DNA of 64,000 nt from Craterilacuibacter sp. RT1T. GTDB lineage: Bacteria; Pseudomonadota; Gammaproteobacteria; Burkholderiales; Chromobacteriaceae. The notes beneath the pieces were generated by a model. The model was not told the origin of the DNA. It was given only the letters and a program-made list of their open reading frames with translations, and did not search any database. The DNA lies in assembly GCF_023502145.1 (NCBI RefSeq), contig NZ_JAMFLI010000008.1, positions 1 through 64,000 on the forward strand, written 5' to 3'. Of the stretch, positions 1 through 9,142 are shown piece after piece (the first letter of the stretch is position 1; the number at the start of each line of letters is the position of its first letter). Both the position numbers and the translations under genes were made by a program.

Positions 1-56
1 ACTCCCTACTCCCTACTCCCTACTCCCTACTCCCTACTCCCTACTCCCTACTCCCT
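1..56. repeat. Tandem heptamer array, 8 copies of ACTCCCT
   Basis: Eight perfect back-to-back copies of ACTCCCT run from the first base of the window, so the array may continue to the left. It ends four bases before the pyrC stop codon. On the minus strand, which is the sense of pyrC, the unit reads AGGGAGT. That places a GGG run every 7 nt, which fits the G3N4 G-quadruplex pattern. Related arrays occur at 1145-1208, 11715-11770 and 58454-58636. Confidence 0.97.
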
Positions 57-59
57 AAA

Positions 60-1091
60 TCAAGCCATCTTCCACGCGATGGTCTCGCCGGCACGCAGCG
101 GCACCAGGGTGTCGTCGCCATAGGCTAGTGCCGCCGGTACGGTCCAGGCGTCTTTCACCAGGGTAATGCTGTCGCTATTGGCCGGCAGACCATAGAAGGC
201 TGGGCCGTTCAGCGAGGCAAAGGCTTCCAGCTTGTCCAGTGCGCCGGCGGCTTCGAAGGCTTCGGCATACAGCTCGATCGCGGCATGCGCGGTATACATG
301 CCGGCGCAGCCGCAAGCGGCTTCCTTGGCATGGCGCGCATGCGGTGCGCTGTCGGTGCCGAGGAAGAATTTGCTGCTACCCGAGGTCGCCGCCTTGATCA
401 GCGCCTGGCGGTGGATCTCGCGCTTGAGCACCGGCAGACAGTAGTGGTGCGGACGGATGCCGCCGACAAACAGCGCATTGCGATTCATCAGCAGGTGATG
501 GGCGGTGATGGTGGCGGCGATATTGGCCGGTGCGGCGGCCACATATTCGGCGGCCTGCTGCGTGGTGATGTGCTCGAACACCACTTTCAGCGTCGGCAGG
601 CGTGCGATCAGCGGCGCGAACACCTGCTCGATAAACACCGCCTCGCGATCGAAAATATCGATATCCCCATCGGTCACCTCACCATGCACCAACAGCGGCA
701 AGCCGACTTCGGCCATGGCTTCCAGCGCCGGCATGGCCTTGTCTATCGACGACACGCCGGCATCGGAATTGGTGGTGGCACCGGCCGGATACAGCTTGAC
801 CCCGTGTACGAAACCGCAGGCCTTGGCGCGACGAATTTCATCGGGCGAAGTGTTGTCGGTCAGGTACAGCGTCATCAAAGGCTCGAAATTCGAGCCGGCC
901 GGACGCGCAGCCAGAATGCGCGCGCGGTAGGCAGCAGCCAGTTCAACCGTGGTCACCGGCGGCTTGAGGTTGGGCATGATGATGGCGCGGCCCATCTGGC
1001 GGCAGGTGTCAGGCAAAACGGCGGCCAGTCCTTCGCCATCGCGTACATGCAGATGCCAGTCGTCAGGGCGGATCAGGGTCAGAGTGTGCAT
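60..1091 (-). CDS. pyrC: Dihydroorotase (PyrC)
   Basis: This enzyme catalyses the reversible cyclisation of carbamoyl-aspartate to dihydroorotate, the third step of de novo pyrimidine synthesis, in the cytosol. The 343-residue length is typical of the class II (E. coli PyrC-type) enzymes. The metal-binding HLH motif is at residues 13-15. The lysine expected to be carbamylated is K99 in [14 protein letters not shown]. Further metal histidines are near H136 and H174, and the catalytic Asp is D247 in GTDSAPH. The gene follows tusA on the same strand, separated by a hairpin-forming heptamer array. A second array starts directly after its stop codon. The Shine-Dalgarno sequence is weak (AAAGAG). 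Confidence 0.97.
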   Translation of the reverse strand: MHTLTLIRPDDWHLHVRDGEGLAAVLPDTCRQMGRAIIMPNLKPPVTTVELAAAYRARILAARPAGSNFEPLMTLYLTDNTSPDEIRRAKACGFVHGVKLYPAGATTNSDAGVSSIDKAMPALEAMAEVGLPLLVHGEVTDGDIDIFDREAVFIEQVFAPLIARLPTLKVVFEHITTQQAAEYVAAAPANIAATITAHHLLMNRNALFVGGIRPHHYCLPVLKREIHRQALIKAATSGSSKFFLGTDSAPHARHAKEAACGCAGMYTAHAAIELYAEAFEAAGALDKLEAFASLNGPAFYGLPANSDSITLVKDAWTVPAALAYGDDTLVPLRAGETIAWKMA

Positions 1092-1144
1092 GGGGGCTCT
1101 TTTGTTTAGAGGGAATGAGGGTGGAGAGTCGGGAGAGGTAAGTC

Positions 1145-1208
1145 GTGAGTCGTGAGTGGGGAGTGGGGAGTGGGGAGTGACACTCCCTACTCCCTACTCC
1201 CCACCCCC
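1145..1208. repeat. Inverted heptamer array between tusA and pyrC
   Basis: The left arm is five G-rich heptamers (GTGAGTC, GTGAGTG, then three GGGAGTG at 1159-1179). A single A follows. The right arm is CACTCCC, TACTCCC, TACTCCC, CACCCCC (1181-1208). The arms pair over about 22 bp with only G-T mismatches, so in RNA nearly the whole stem can form with G-U wobble. It lies in the transcribed gap between tusA and pyrC and could act as a terminator-like or stability structure, although no T-run follows. Confidence 0.93.
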
Positions 1209-1232
1209 TAATTTCTACTCCCGTTTCTCCCT

Positions 1233-1463
1233 TTACTTCCTGCGCAATACCATACGGAACTTACCCTCGGGCGTGGTTTCCGAGCTTTCCAGCGCATTGC
1301 CGGTCTGGCGGCAGAAGGCTTCGAAGTCGCGCGGGGCACCGGGATCGGTGGCGATCACTTCCAGCAGGGTGCCGGACTCCATATCGGCCAGCCCTTTTTT
1401 GGCGCGCAAAATGGGCAAGGGGCAATTGAGGCCGGAGAGGTCGAGCGATTTGGCTATCGGCAT
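1233..1463 (-). CDS. tusA: TusA/SirA-family sulfur carrier protein
   Basis: This is a small (76 aa) TusA-fold protein. The family shuttles persulfide sulfur, for example from cysteine desulfurase toward tRNA thiolation or molybdenum cofactor synthesis. The hallmark CPxP motif is visible as NCPLPILRAKK, with the sulfur-carrying cysteine at residue 14. I chose the ATG at 1463 because the protein then begins in family style (MPIAKSLDLSGLNCP). An upstream in-frame ATG at 1505 would add 14 residues with no family resemblance. The gene is divergent from the NRDE gene at 1524. The exact biological role (TusA versus one of several paralogues) is inferred. Confidence 0.88.
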   Translation of the reverse strand: MPIAKSLDLSGLNCPLPILRAKKGLADMESGTLLEVIATDPGAPRDFEAFCRQTGNALESSETTPEGKFRMVLRRK

Positions 1464-1523
1464 AAGGCGGTCCCTGAGGCATTCACGGTACAATGAGAAC
1501 GCCATTTTAACGCGAGCCCCGCC

Positions 1524-2318
1524 ATGTGTGTCATTGCTCTTGCCTACCAGACCCGCCTGCTCGGCCCGCTGGTGCTGATCGCCAACCGCGACGAAGCCTA
1601 TGCGCGCGCCTCGGCACCACTGGCATGGTGGGAGGATGCGCCCGATATTTTAGGCGGCCGCGATCTGGTGGCCGGAGGCAGCTGGCTGGCGCTGGACAAG
1701 CGCGGGCGCTTTGCCGCCATTACCAATGTGCGCACCGGCCGGCCGCACACCGGCATGCGTTCGCGTGGCGAGCTGGTCACGCGCTTTATTTCCGGAACGC
1801 ATAGCGCACCGGCTTTTGCCCGACTGCTGTCACAAGAGCGCGGCAACTATGCGCCTTTCAATCTCTTGTTTGGCGAAGTACGCGATCTCTACCACTACAA
1901 CAGCCAGCACGATAGGCTCAGCCGGCTGACTCCGGGCATTCATACCCTGTCCAATGCCACGCTGGACACGCCCTGGCCCAAGTGCCGGCGTCTGGCACAA
2001 GCCCTGACCGAGGCGATGCACCCGCCCGATGCCGGCACGGCCTTTAGCTGGCTGGCCAACCGCGACATACCGGCTCATGCCGAGTTGCCCAATACCGGCG
2101 TGGGTCTGGCACTGGAAAAAATGCTGGCGCCGGTGCTGATTAGCGGTCGCGACTACGGCACGCGCAGCTCGACCCTGCTCGTAGCCCAGCCGCGTGGTGA
2201 TATCAGCCTGAGCGAATTGACACGCCTCCCGGGCGGCAGCGCGGGACAGACCCGCCATTTCACGCTGCGCCCCGACCCGAACTACAGGAAACCCGTTTGT
2301 GAAGAAAACCCTGCTTAG
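1524..2318 (+). CDS. NRDE (TANGO2) family protein
   Basis: This 264-residue protein has the family's N-terminal MCVIALAY start and the diagnostic NRDE motif at residues 21-24. The family has an N-terminal-nucleophile-hydrolase-like fold with Cys2 in the nucleophile position. The eukaryotic member TANGO2 has been linked to Golgi organisation and to heme or lipid handling, but the bacterial function is unsettled. Its last 20 bases overlap the GTG start of the next gene, so the two are probably co-transcribed and translationally coupled. It is divergent from tusA with about 60 bp between the starts. Confidence 0.9.
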   Translation: MCVIALAYQTRLLGPLVLIANRDEAYARASAPLAWWEDAPDILGGRDLVAGGSWLALDKRGRFAAITNVRTGRPHTGMRSRGELVTRFISGTHSAPAFARLLSQERGNYAPFNLLFGEVRDLYHYNSQHDRLSRLTPGIHTLSNATLDTPWPKCRRLAQALTEAMHPPDAGTAFSWLANRDIPAHAELPNTGVGLALEKMLAPVLISGRDYGTRSSTLLVAQPRGDISLSELTRLPGGSAGQTRHFTLRPDPNYRKPVCEENPA

Positions 2319-2814
2319 CCTGATGCTACTGACCCTGAGCGCTACCGCTGTTGCCGGTAGCGACAATAATGCCCACTTCCAGCGCGCCACCGCCAATGCC
2401 TTCGATGACGAAACGCCATGGGCCGAACAAGAAGAAGCCCTGCCCGCCTATCCGCAGGCCCCCGAGTGGCTGAACTTCAGCGGCGGCAATCTGGAACGCA
2501 ATCAGCTGGCACTGGATGCCCAGTCCCTCACGCTGGGCAAGGACGGCGTCGTGCGCTACAGCTTGCGCGTACTCACGCCCGGCGGCGTCAGCAATATCAG
2601 CCGCGAAGGCATGCGCTGCCAGACGCAGGATGTACGCAGCTACGCCTTTGCCGACACCATCGCCCAAAGCTGGATCGCGTCAATGAAGCCGGTCTGGCGG
2701 CCGATACGGCGCGAAGACAATATCAGGCGCGCCCTGAAAGACCTGCTGTGTGATGGCGGCACGCCGCGCCGCTCGGTAGACGCGACGCTGGACTACATCC
2801 GCAAACACCCATAA
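2299..2814 (+). CDS. CNP1-like family exported protein
   Basis: This 171-aa protein resembles the CNP1-like (cryptic neisserial protein 1) family, which is found largely in betaproteobacteria and has no assigned function. An N-terminal signal peptide is visible (KK, then a Leu-rich stretch, then ATAVAG), with likely cleavage after about residue 19, so it should be periplasmic. Two cysteines (in GMRCQ and DLLCDG) could form a disulfide. The start is GTG at 2299, preceded by AGGAA at 2286-2290. It overlaps the NRDE gene by 20 bp and so forms a two-gene operon with it. Confidence 0.8.
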   Translation: MKKTLLSLMLLTLSATAVAGSDNNAHFQRATANAFDDETPWAEQEEALPAYPQAPEWLNFSGGNLERNQLALDAQSLTLGKDGVVRYSLRVLTPGGVSNISREGMRCQTQDVRSYAFADTIAQSWIASMKPVWRPIRREDNIRRALKDLLCDGGTPRRSVDATLDYIRKHP

Positions 2815-2879
2815 AGCGGCAATAAAAATGCATATGGGGTAAATAGGGTTTAGAATCCGCCTCACATTTTGCTGAACGG

Positions 2880-3770
2880 ATGGCTATGCTCCCCTCCCGA
2901 AAAGGCGCTTTGCTGGTGGTACTGGCCGGTGCCTGCTATGGTGCCATCCCGGTTTTTGCCCGGATGGCGCGAGCAGATGGCGTCGACAGCGCCAGCATGG
3001 TGTTTCTGCGCTTTGCCCTGTCCGCCGCCGCGCTGATGCTGTGGATGCACTGGCAAAAACTGGCGCTGCCGCGCGGACGTACCCTGCTGGCGCTGATCGC
3101 CATGGGTGCCATCGGCTACAGCGGCATGTCGCTGTGTTTCTTTGCCGCACTCAAGACCGTACCGGCCGGTACCGTATCGCTATTGCTCTATCTTTATCCT
3201 GCGCTGGTGCTGCTGCTGTCCGCCTTGCTGTTCGGCGAAGCATTAAGCCGCACGCGCATGGCGGCGCTGCTGCTGTCTTCGCTGGGCATGATCATTACCG
3301 TAGGCGCCGCATTTTCCGGGGCGTTGTCAGGGTTGTTGCTGGGCGTGGGGTCGGCGCTGTTTTACGCCGCCTATGTCATTACCGGCGGACGTTACGCCTG
3401 GCGCGTCCATCCGCTTGCCGCCACCACCGTGGTCATGGCCTCGGGGGCAGTCAGTAATGCGCTGCTGCAACTGATGGGGCAGGATTTTCACTTGCCGGCG
3501 TCTGCCGGCGGCTGGCTGGGCGTATTGCTGCTAGCCGGCGTCTCGACCGTCGCCGCCACCGCGCTCTTTCTTGCCGGCATGGCGCGGGTCGGTGCCAGCC
3601 GCGCGTCCTTGCTGTCTACCAGCGAACCGCTGTTTACCCTGCTGCTGGCGGCCGCCTTTCTGGGCGAGGCGCTCAACGCCACCCAAATCGTGGGCGGCGC
3701 GCTGATTATCGGCGGGGTCGTACTGGCAGCGGCGGAGAAGGCAAAAAAGCTGCAGCCGGTGAGCGGGTAA
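2880..3770 (+). CDS. EamA/DMT-family membrane transporter
   Basis: This 296-aa hydrophobic protein has two tandem EamA repeats (about residues 9-140 and 150-285) and roughly ten transmembrane helices, the usual layout of drug/metabolite transporters. The N-terminal GACYGAIPVFARMA and C-terminal SEPLFTLLLAAAFLGE stretches are typical family signatures. The substrate cannot be told from sequence; relatives export amino acids, nucleosides or metabolites. It stands alone, convergent with the lpxC-side small membrane gene. A possible -10 (TAGAAT) lies about 28 bp upstream. An in-frame ATG at 2886 is an equally possible start. Confidence 0.87.
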   Translation: MAMLPSRKGALLVVLAGACYGAIPVFARMARADGVDSASMVFLRFALSAAALMLWMHWQKLALPRGRTLLALIAMGAIGYSGMSLCFFAALKTVPAGTVSLLLYLYPALVLLLSALLFGEALSRTRMAALLLSSLGMIITVGAAFSGALSGLLLGVGSALFYAAYVITGGRYAWRVHPLAATTVVMASGAVSNALLQLMGQDFHLPASAGGWLGVLLLAGVSTVAATALFLAGMARVGASRASLLSTSEPLFTLLLAAAFLGEALNATQIVGGALIIGGVVLAAAEKAKKLQPVSG

Positions 3771-3778
3771 GCGCCTGC

Positions 3779-3961
3779 TTATCTCAATAGCCTAAGCAGC
3801 AGCCAGATGGCAAAAATGGCGCCGGCAAGGTAGAGCGAGCCGCGCCAGGCAGCGCGGGCTTTCATCAGATAGCCACGGTTGCCCGTCAGCTTATAGCTCA
3901 GGATGGCCCAGCCCAGAAACAGGATCAGGCCGATCAGCCACAGGCGCAGCAAACCGAACAC
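3779..3961 (-). CDS. Small two-helix membrane protein downstream of lpxC
   Basis: This 60-aa protein begins MFGLLRLWLIGLILFLGWAI. It has one hydrophobic helix at about residues 4-23, a short basic linker (YKLTGNRGYLMKARAAWRG) and a second helix at about residues 40-58. It starts three bases after the lpxC stop codon on the same strand, which strongly suggests co-transcription as the last gene of the dcw-lpxC unit. I do not recognise a named family. Its reality rests on tight spacing, membrane-protein composition and lack of any better use of the interval. Confidence 0.65.
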   Translation of the reverse strand: MFGLLRLWLIGLILFLGWAILSYKLTGNRGYLMKARAAWRGSLYLAGAIFAIWLLLRLLR

Positions 3962-3964
3962 GGT

Positions 3965-4879
3965 TTACTCGGCCAGCGGCAGGCGATGGAAGCTGGAAGG
4001 CACATCGATGGCGTCGGCAAAGCTGACAAACTCCCAGGCTCTCGGTGTGGCCAGCAGTTTGCGCAGCAAGGCATTATTCATCGCATGGCCGGACTTGTGG
4101 CCGGAAAAGGCCGCGATCAGCGGGTGGCCGACGATATACAAGTCGCCAATGGCGTCCAGAATCTTGTGGCGCACAAACTCGTCGGGAAAGCGCAAGCCTT
4201 CCGGGTTAAGCACATATTCGTCATCAATCACGATGGCGTTATTGAGGTTGCCGCCCAGTCCCAGACCCTGGCTCTTCATATACTCGACTTCATGCATGAA
4301 ACCGAAGGTACGCGCCCGCGAGATTTCATCGATATAGGAATGGCCGGAAAAATCTATCTTGACCTGCTGCGGCGCACGGTTGAAAGCCGGATGGTTGAAC
4401 TCTATCGACAACTCGACCGAAAAGCCCGCATATGGCTCGAGCTTGACCCACTTATCGCCCTCGACCACCTCGATCGGCTGCTTGACGCGGATAAAGCGCT
4501 TGGGCTTAGCCTGATCGACAATGCCGGCGCTTTGCAAGAGATAGATAAAGGGCGCAGCGGAGCCATCCATGATGGGCATTTCCGCCGCGGTGACTTCAAT
4601 CACCAGATTGTCTATGCCCAAGCCGGCAAAAGCCGACATCAGATGCTCGATCGTGCCGATACGCACGCCAGCATCGGTCACCAGCGTCGAGGAGAGACGC
4701 GTATCGTTGACCAGCGCAGGCTCGGCACGTACATCGACCACCGGATCAAGATCGGTACGGCGAAACACGATGCCGCTATCCGGCGCGGCCGGGCGCAGAG
4801 TCAGCTTCACCCGTTCACCGGAATGCAGACCGACGCCGGTCGCCGTGACCGCTTGCGCCAGCGTTCTTTGCAAGATCAT
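3965..4879 (-). CDS. lpxC: UDP-3-O-acyl-N-acetylglucosamine deacetylase
   Basis: LpxC is the zinc hydrolase that carries out the committed step of lipid A synthesis, deacetylating UDP-3-O-acyl-GlcNAc. The 304-residue protein matches E. coli numbering closely. E78 and H79 are in [10 protein letters not shown]238 and D242 are in [10 protein letters not shown], and H265 is in [10 protein letters not shown]. It lies just downstream of ftsZ, as in many Gram-negative dcw clusters, with a 97-bp gap. The start is supported by AAAGGCG upstream. Confidence 0.98.
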   Translation of the reverse strand: MILQRTLAQAVTATGVGLHSGERVKLTLRPAAPDSGIVFRRTDLDPVVDVRAEPALVNDTRLSSTLVTDAGVRIGTIEHLMSAFAGLGIDNLVIEVTAAEMPIMDGSAAPFIYLLQSAGIVDQAKPKRFIRVKQPIEVVEGDKWVKLEPYAGFSVELSIEFNHPAFNRAPQQVKIDFSGHSYIDEISRARTFGFMHEVEYMKSQGLGLGGNLNNAIVIDDEYVLNPEGLRFPDEFVRHKILDAIGDLYIVGHPLIAAFSGHKSGHAMNNALLRKLLATPRAWEFVSFADAIDVPSSFHRLPLAE

Positions 4880-4976
4880 GTTTCGCCTTTTATTGCAGTT
4901 TGGACGGGCGAAAGTCTAGCACAGCGACTCGCGCCGGCCAGTTGATTCCTCCACACCGTCCAATAGGCTAACGCTA

Positions 4977-6149
4977 TCAGTCTGCCTGCTTGCGCAAAAA
5001 GGTCGGGATATCGTAGCTGTCGCCGACTTCGGGATTAGAGAAGTCGGTCGAGGCCGGTGCACGGCGGGTACGGCGGCTCACGCCACCCAAAGGATCGCTA
5101 TCCGCATACGGGGCAAAATCATCGGTGCCGGTCTTGACGATCTTGAGGAATTCCGGACGCTCTTCGCGCTGCACCTTCTTCTGGCCCAGGCCGGTGGCGA
5201 TCAGCGTGACGCGGATCGCGTCTTCCGGCATATCGTCGACTTCGGCGGTGCCGAATTTCACCTGTGCGTCTTCATCCGCATACTGGCGCACGATGGCCAT
5301 GATTTCGCGGTACTCGCTCATTTTCAGGCAGCCCGGTGCGGTCGAGATATTGACCAGTACGCCGCGCGCGCCGTCCAGCGTGATATTGTCCAGCAGCGGG
5401 CTGGCGACCGCCTGCTCGGCCGCGATGCGTGCACGGTCCAGGCCGGAGGCGCTGGACGAGCCCATCATGGCCAGACCCATCTCGCCCATGACCGTACGCA
5501 CGTCGGCAAAGTCGACGTTAATCACGCCGGGGCAGGTAATCACTTCGGCAATACCGGCTACCGCGCCTTTAAGCACATCATCGGCGGCACGGAACGCTTC
5601 GCGCATGGTGATGTCCTCACCCAGCACTTCCATCAGCTTTTCGTTCGGAATCACGATCAGCGAGTCGACATGCTTTTTCAGGTCTTCGATCCCCTGCTGC
5701 GCGACCTTGGTACGCTTGCCCTCGTGCTCGAACGGACGGGTCACCACACCAACGGTCAGAATACCCAAGTCCTTGGCCACTTCCGCGACCACAGGCGCGG
5801 CACCGGTGCCGGTACCGCCGCCCATGCCGGCGGTGATAAACACCATATGTGCGCCCTTGAGCATTTCGGTAATGCGGTCGCGGTCTTCCAGTGCGGCATT
5901 GCGGCCCACTTCCGGATTGGCACCCGCTCCCAGACCCTTGGTCAGACTCAGACCCAGCTGCAGTTTCTGTGGTGCCTGATTGCGCTTGAGGGTTTGTGCA
6001 TCGGTATTGGCACAGATGAATTCGACGCCGATCACCTTATTGCTGATCATATTGTCGATGGCGTTACAACCACCCCCACCCACACCGATCACCTTGATCA
6101 CGGCATCGGATGCGGAATCCTGGATCACCTCAAAAACCATATTGCTCAT
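4977..6149 (-). CDS. ftsZ: Cell division protein FtsZ
   Basis: FtsZ is the tubulin-like GTPase that builds the division ring. The 390-aa protein shows the GTP-binding tubulin signature GGGTGTG at residues 110-116, an N-terminal GVGGGGCNA loop, and the conserved C-terminal peptide ending DIPTFLRKQAD, which binds FtsA and ZipA-type partners. A strong Shine-Dalgarno sequence (GAGGAGA) precedes ATG 6149. The gene follows ftsA after a 50-bp gap. Confidence 0.99.
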   Translation of the reverse strand: MSNMVFEVIQDSASDAVIKVIGVGGGGCNAIDNMISNKVIGVEFICANTDAQTLKRNQAPQKLQLGLSLTKGLGAGANPEVGRNAALEDRDRITEMLKGAHMVFITAGMGGGTGTGAAPVVAEVAKDLGILTVGVVTRPFEHEGKRTKVAQQGIEDLKKHVDSLIVIPNEKLMEVLGEDITMREAFRAADDVLKGAVAGIAEVITCPGVINVDFADVRTVMGEMGLAMMGSSSASGLDRARIAAEQAVASPLLDNITLDGARGVLVNISTAPGCLKMSEYREIMAIVRQYADEDAQVKFGTAEVDDMPEDAIRVTLIATGLGQKKVQREERPEFLKIVKTGTDDFAPYADSDPLGGVSRRTRRAPASTDFSNPEVGDSYDIPTFLRKQAD

Positions 6150-6199
6150 TTCTCTCTCCTCGAACTCAAAGATGAGCGTATTAAAACCGTGGACCCGGT

Positions 6200-7441
6200 T
6201 CAGAAGCTATTCGCGAACCAAGCCTTCATTTTTCCGAAAAACTGTCCTACGCCTGCGTTCTCCAGCTTAAGCGGAGAGCGCGTCAGCGATAGCTGCTCCT
6301 TGCCGTACAGCAGCAAACCGACGCCGGTAGAGAATCGTGGCGTTTTAACCACTTCAGCTAACCCACCTACATATTTTGGCACACCGACACGCACCGGCAT
6401 GTGGAAAATCTCTTCGGCCAGTTCGACCATGCCCGGCATCAGGCTGGCGCCGCCGGTCAGAACGATGCCGGACGACAAAATATCTTCGAAGCCGGAGCGG
6501 CGCAATTCCTGCTGTACCAGCTGGAACAGCTCCTCCACCCGCGGCTCGACCACTTCGGCCAGCGTCGCGCGCGACATCTGGCGCGGCCCGCGTTCACCCA
6601 CGCCGGGCACTTCTATCATTTGTGCAGGATCCGCCATGGAAACCAGACACACACCATGCTGAATCTTGATTTCTTCGGCTTCTTTGGTCGGTGTGCGCAG
6701 CGCCATGGCGATATCGTTCGTCACCTGATCGCCGGCAATCGGAATCACCGCCGTGTGGCGGATCGCGCCATTGGTATAGACGGCGATATCGGTGGTACCG
6801 CCACCAATATCGATCAGGCACACGCCCAGGTCTTTTTCGTCTTCCGACAAAACGGCAATTGCCGAAGCCATAGGCTGCAACACCAGATCCGATACTTCCA
6901 GACTGCAGCGGCGCACGCATTTGGCCACATTCTGCGCGGCAGACACCGCGCCGGTGACGATATGCACGCGCGTCTCCAGACGCACACCACTCATGCCCAA
7001 AGGCTCGCGCACGCCTTCCTGGCCGTCAATACTGTATTCCTGGGTCAGGATGTGCAGCACCTGATGGTCGGGCGGGATCGTCACCGCACGCGCAGTCTCG
7101 ATCACGCGATCGATATCCATCTTGGTGACTTCTCTATCCTTGATCGCCACCATACCGTGCGAATTGACGCTCTTGATATGGCTGCCGGCGATACCGGTAA
7201 AGACTTCATTGATCTTGCAGTCGGCCATCAGTTCAGCCTCTTCCAGCGCACGCTGGATCGCCTGCACGGTATGCTCGATATTCACTACCATGCCGCGCTT
7301 GAGGCCTTTGGATGGCGTCTGCCCCATCCCGATAATATTCAGCTGGCCATCATCCAATACCTCGGCCACGATCGCGACGATCTTCGATGTCCCGATATCC
7401 AGGCCGACCAGCATGTTCTTGCTCTCTTTGGGTTTACTCAC
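6200..7441 (-). CDS. ftsA: Cell division protein FtsA
   Basis: FtsA is the actin-like ATPase that anchors FtsZ filaments to the membrane. The 413-aa protein has the actin-fold phosphate loops GLDIGTSKIVAIV near the N-terminus and LIDIGGGTTDIAVY mid-protein. It also has the SHIKSVNSHG segment of the 1C domain, and an amphipathic C-terminal tail (FGKMKAWFANSF) that would act as the membrane-targeting sequence. It lies between ftsQ and ftsZ, the standard order. Confidence 0.98.
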   Translation of the reverse strand: MSKPKESKNMLVGLDIGTSKIVAIVAEVLDDGQLNIIGMGQTPSKGLKRGMVVNIEHTVQAIQRALEEAELMADCKINEVFTGIAGSHIKSVNSHGMVAIKDREVTKMDIDRVIETARAVTIPPDHQVLHILTQEYSIDGQEGVREPLGMSGVRLETRVHIVTGAVSAAQNVAKCVRRCSLEVSDLVLQPMASAIAVLSEDEKDLGVCLIDIGGGTTDIAVYTNGAIRHTAVIPIAGDQVTNDIAMALRTPTKEAEEIKIQHGVCLVSMADPAQMIEVPGVGERGPRQMSRATLAEVVEPRVEELFQLVQQELRRSGFEDILSSGIVLTGGASLMPGMVELAEEIFHMPVRVGVPKYVGGLAEVVKTPRFSTGVGLLLYGKEQLSLTRSPLKLENAGVGQFFGKMKAWFANSF

Positions 7442-7473
7442 CTAATAAGCTCCGCGGGACTGCTATGGCTGTT

Positions 7474-8190
7474 TTACTTTGCCGCAGGTGCCTTGTAATC
7501 AGGCATTTTTACGGCATATCCGTTAGGGTAACGCAAATCTACGGTGTCTACCTGATAAGGTAAGACAGACAGCGTAGTCTTCCAGTTTTGGGCGAAACGA
7601 TGTATCCGTTCGTCCACAGCGCCGCGCCCCAACTCCAGCACAACGCCGTTATCCAGCTCGACGCGCCAGGCGCGACGCTCGTTCATCCACAGGCGCAGCG
7701 GCTTCAAGCCGCTGGGTGCCAGCGCTGCAGTGAAGCGCGCCAGTGCCTTCGCCATTTCGCCTTCGCTGCCTTGCGGCCCGAACAACACCGGCAGGCTCTG
7801 GTCGCTGGCGGCATCAAACCACTGGCCATCGGTACCGATCAGGCCGTTTTCACCCCAGCGCGCCAGTGCCTTATGCTCTAGCACCATAATATCGAGCTGA
7901 TCCGGCCAGCGCCGCCTCACCTGCGCCTCGCGCACCCATGGCAGTTTGCCGAAAGCGGCGCGCGTCTGATCAATGTCCACGGTAAAAAACGTGCCGCTTA
8001 GCTCGTTTTCAGCGATATAACGCAACTGCACCGGCGTCACACGCGCCATCTGCCCCTGAATATTGATCTTGCGCACCGGAAACAGCGGCGAATGCACCAG
8101 ATAAAATAGCCCGGCAAACAGCAGCGCCAATACGGCAAGCCAATTCAGACAGGTTGCGATGAACCCCAACGCCCGGTGATTATCCCACAT
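7474..8190 (-). CDS. ftsQ: Cell division protein FtsQ
   Basis: FtsQ is a bitopic inner-membrane protein that links early and late divisome components through FtsL and FtsB. The 238-aa sequence has a short cytoplasmic N-terminus and a single transmembrane helix at about residues 13-32. A POTRA domain follows ([20 protein letters not shown]) and then the FtsQ/DivIB beta domain. Its first codons overlap the end of ddl by 11 bp. Confidence 0.95.
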   Translation of the reverse strand: MWDNHRALGFIATCLNWLAVLALLFAGLFYLVHSPLFPVRKINIQGQMARVTPVQLRYIAENELSGTFFTVDIDQTRAAFGKLPWVREAQVRRRWPDQLDIMVLEHKALARWGENGLIGTDGQWFDAASDQSLPVLFGPQGSEGEMAKALARFTAALAPSGLKPLRLWMNERRAWRVELDNGVVLELGRGAVDERIHRFAQNWKTTLSVLPYQVDTVDLRYPNGYAVKMPDYKAPAAK

Positions 8191-9091
8191 GGGCCGCTGC
8201 TAGGATTTGCACGCACAAATCCTCGTACGACAAGCCCTGCACCCGTGCCGCCATCGGCACCAGACTGTGGCTGGTCATGCCCGGTGCGGTATTCACTTCC
8301 AGCAAATAGATGCCGCCAGCCTCATCCATCAGAAAATCGACCCGCCCCCAGCCACGACCGCCCAGTACACGGAAAGCCTTCTGGCACAGCGCACGAGCCT
8401 GAGCCTCGGTCGCCTCATCCAGACCCGACGGGCAGCGATAAACGGTGTCATCGCGGAAATACTTGGCCTGATAATCGTAAAACTCGGTCGCCGGCTCGAT
8501 CTTGATGGTCGGGTAGGCTTCGCCATCGATAATGGCGCAGGTGTACTCGCCGCCACCGATAAACTGTTCGGCCAACACCAGTGGATCGAATTTCTGCGCT
8601 TCGCGGAAGGCCGCTTCCAGCTCGCCCGCCTGCTTGACCTTGATCACGCCGATACTGGAGCCTTCGGTCGCCGGCTTGACGAACAGCGGCAGCCCCAGAC
8701 GCACTTCGACCGCGGCAAAGTCGCTGGCCTCATCCAGCATCTCGAATGCAGGAATGGGCAGGCCGGCACCCTGCCACAGCAGCTTGGTGCGCCATTTATC
8801 CATGCCGATGGCCGAAGCCATCACGCCGCAACCCGTGTAAGGGAGATGCAGCGTTTCCAGCGCGCCTTGCAGCGTGCCATCTTCGCCAAAGGGGCCGTGC
8901 AGGGCGATGAATACCCGGGCAAAGCCCTCATCCTTAAGCGCCGACAAGGGTTTGTCGGCCGGATCGAAAGCATGCGCGTCCACGCCGCGCGACTTCAGTG
9001 CGGCCAGCACGCCATTGCCGCTCATCAGGGACACTTCCCGCTCGGAGGACTTGCCTCCCATCATCACTGCTACTTTGCCAAACTGCTGCAT
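8180..9091 (-). CDS. ddl: D-alanine--D-alanine ligase
   Basis: This ATP-grasp enzyme makes the D-Ala-D-Ala dipeptide for peptidoglycan stems. The 303-aa protein begins with the family motif [20 protein letters not shown]. It carries the central [10 protein letters not shown] loop and the C-terminal [17 protein letters not shown] signature of DdlB-type ligases. Its position between murC and ftsQ fits the dcw DdlB. It overlaps the ftsQ start by 11 bp. Confidence 0.97.
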   Translation of the reverse strand: MQQFGKVAVMMGGKSSEREVSLMSGNGVLAALKSRGVDAHAFDPADKPLSALKDEGFARVFIALHGPFGEDGTLQGALETLHLPYTGCGVMASAIGMDKWRTKLLWQGAGLPIPAFEMLDEASDFAAVEVRLGLPLFVKPATEGSSIGVIKVKQAGELEAAFREAQKFDPLVLAEQFIGGGEYTCAIIDGEAYPTIKIEPATEFYDYQAKYFRDDTVYRCPSGLDEATEAQARALCQKAFRVLGGRGWGRVDFLMDEAGGIYLLEVNTAPGMTSHSLVPMAARVQGLSYEDLCVQILAAAHVG

Positions 9092-9142
9092 GTCTTTAGA
9101 TCCTGAATACTGACTTTTAGCCCGTCGTTAAAACAGGCACGT

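Noticed and set aside
1-1208. Possible CRISPR array at the heptamer repeats
   Set aside because: Units are 7 bp and directly contiguous with no spacers, and no cas genes are nearby.
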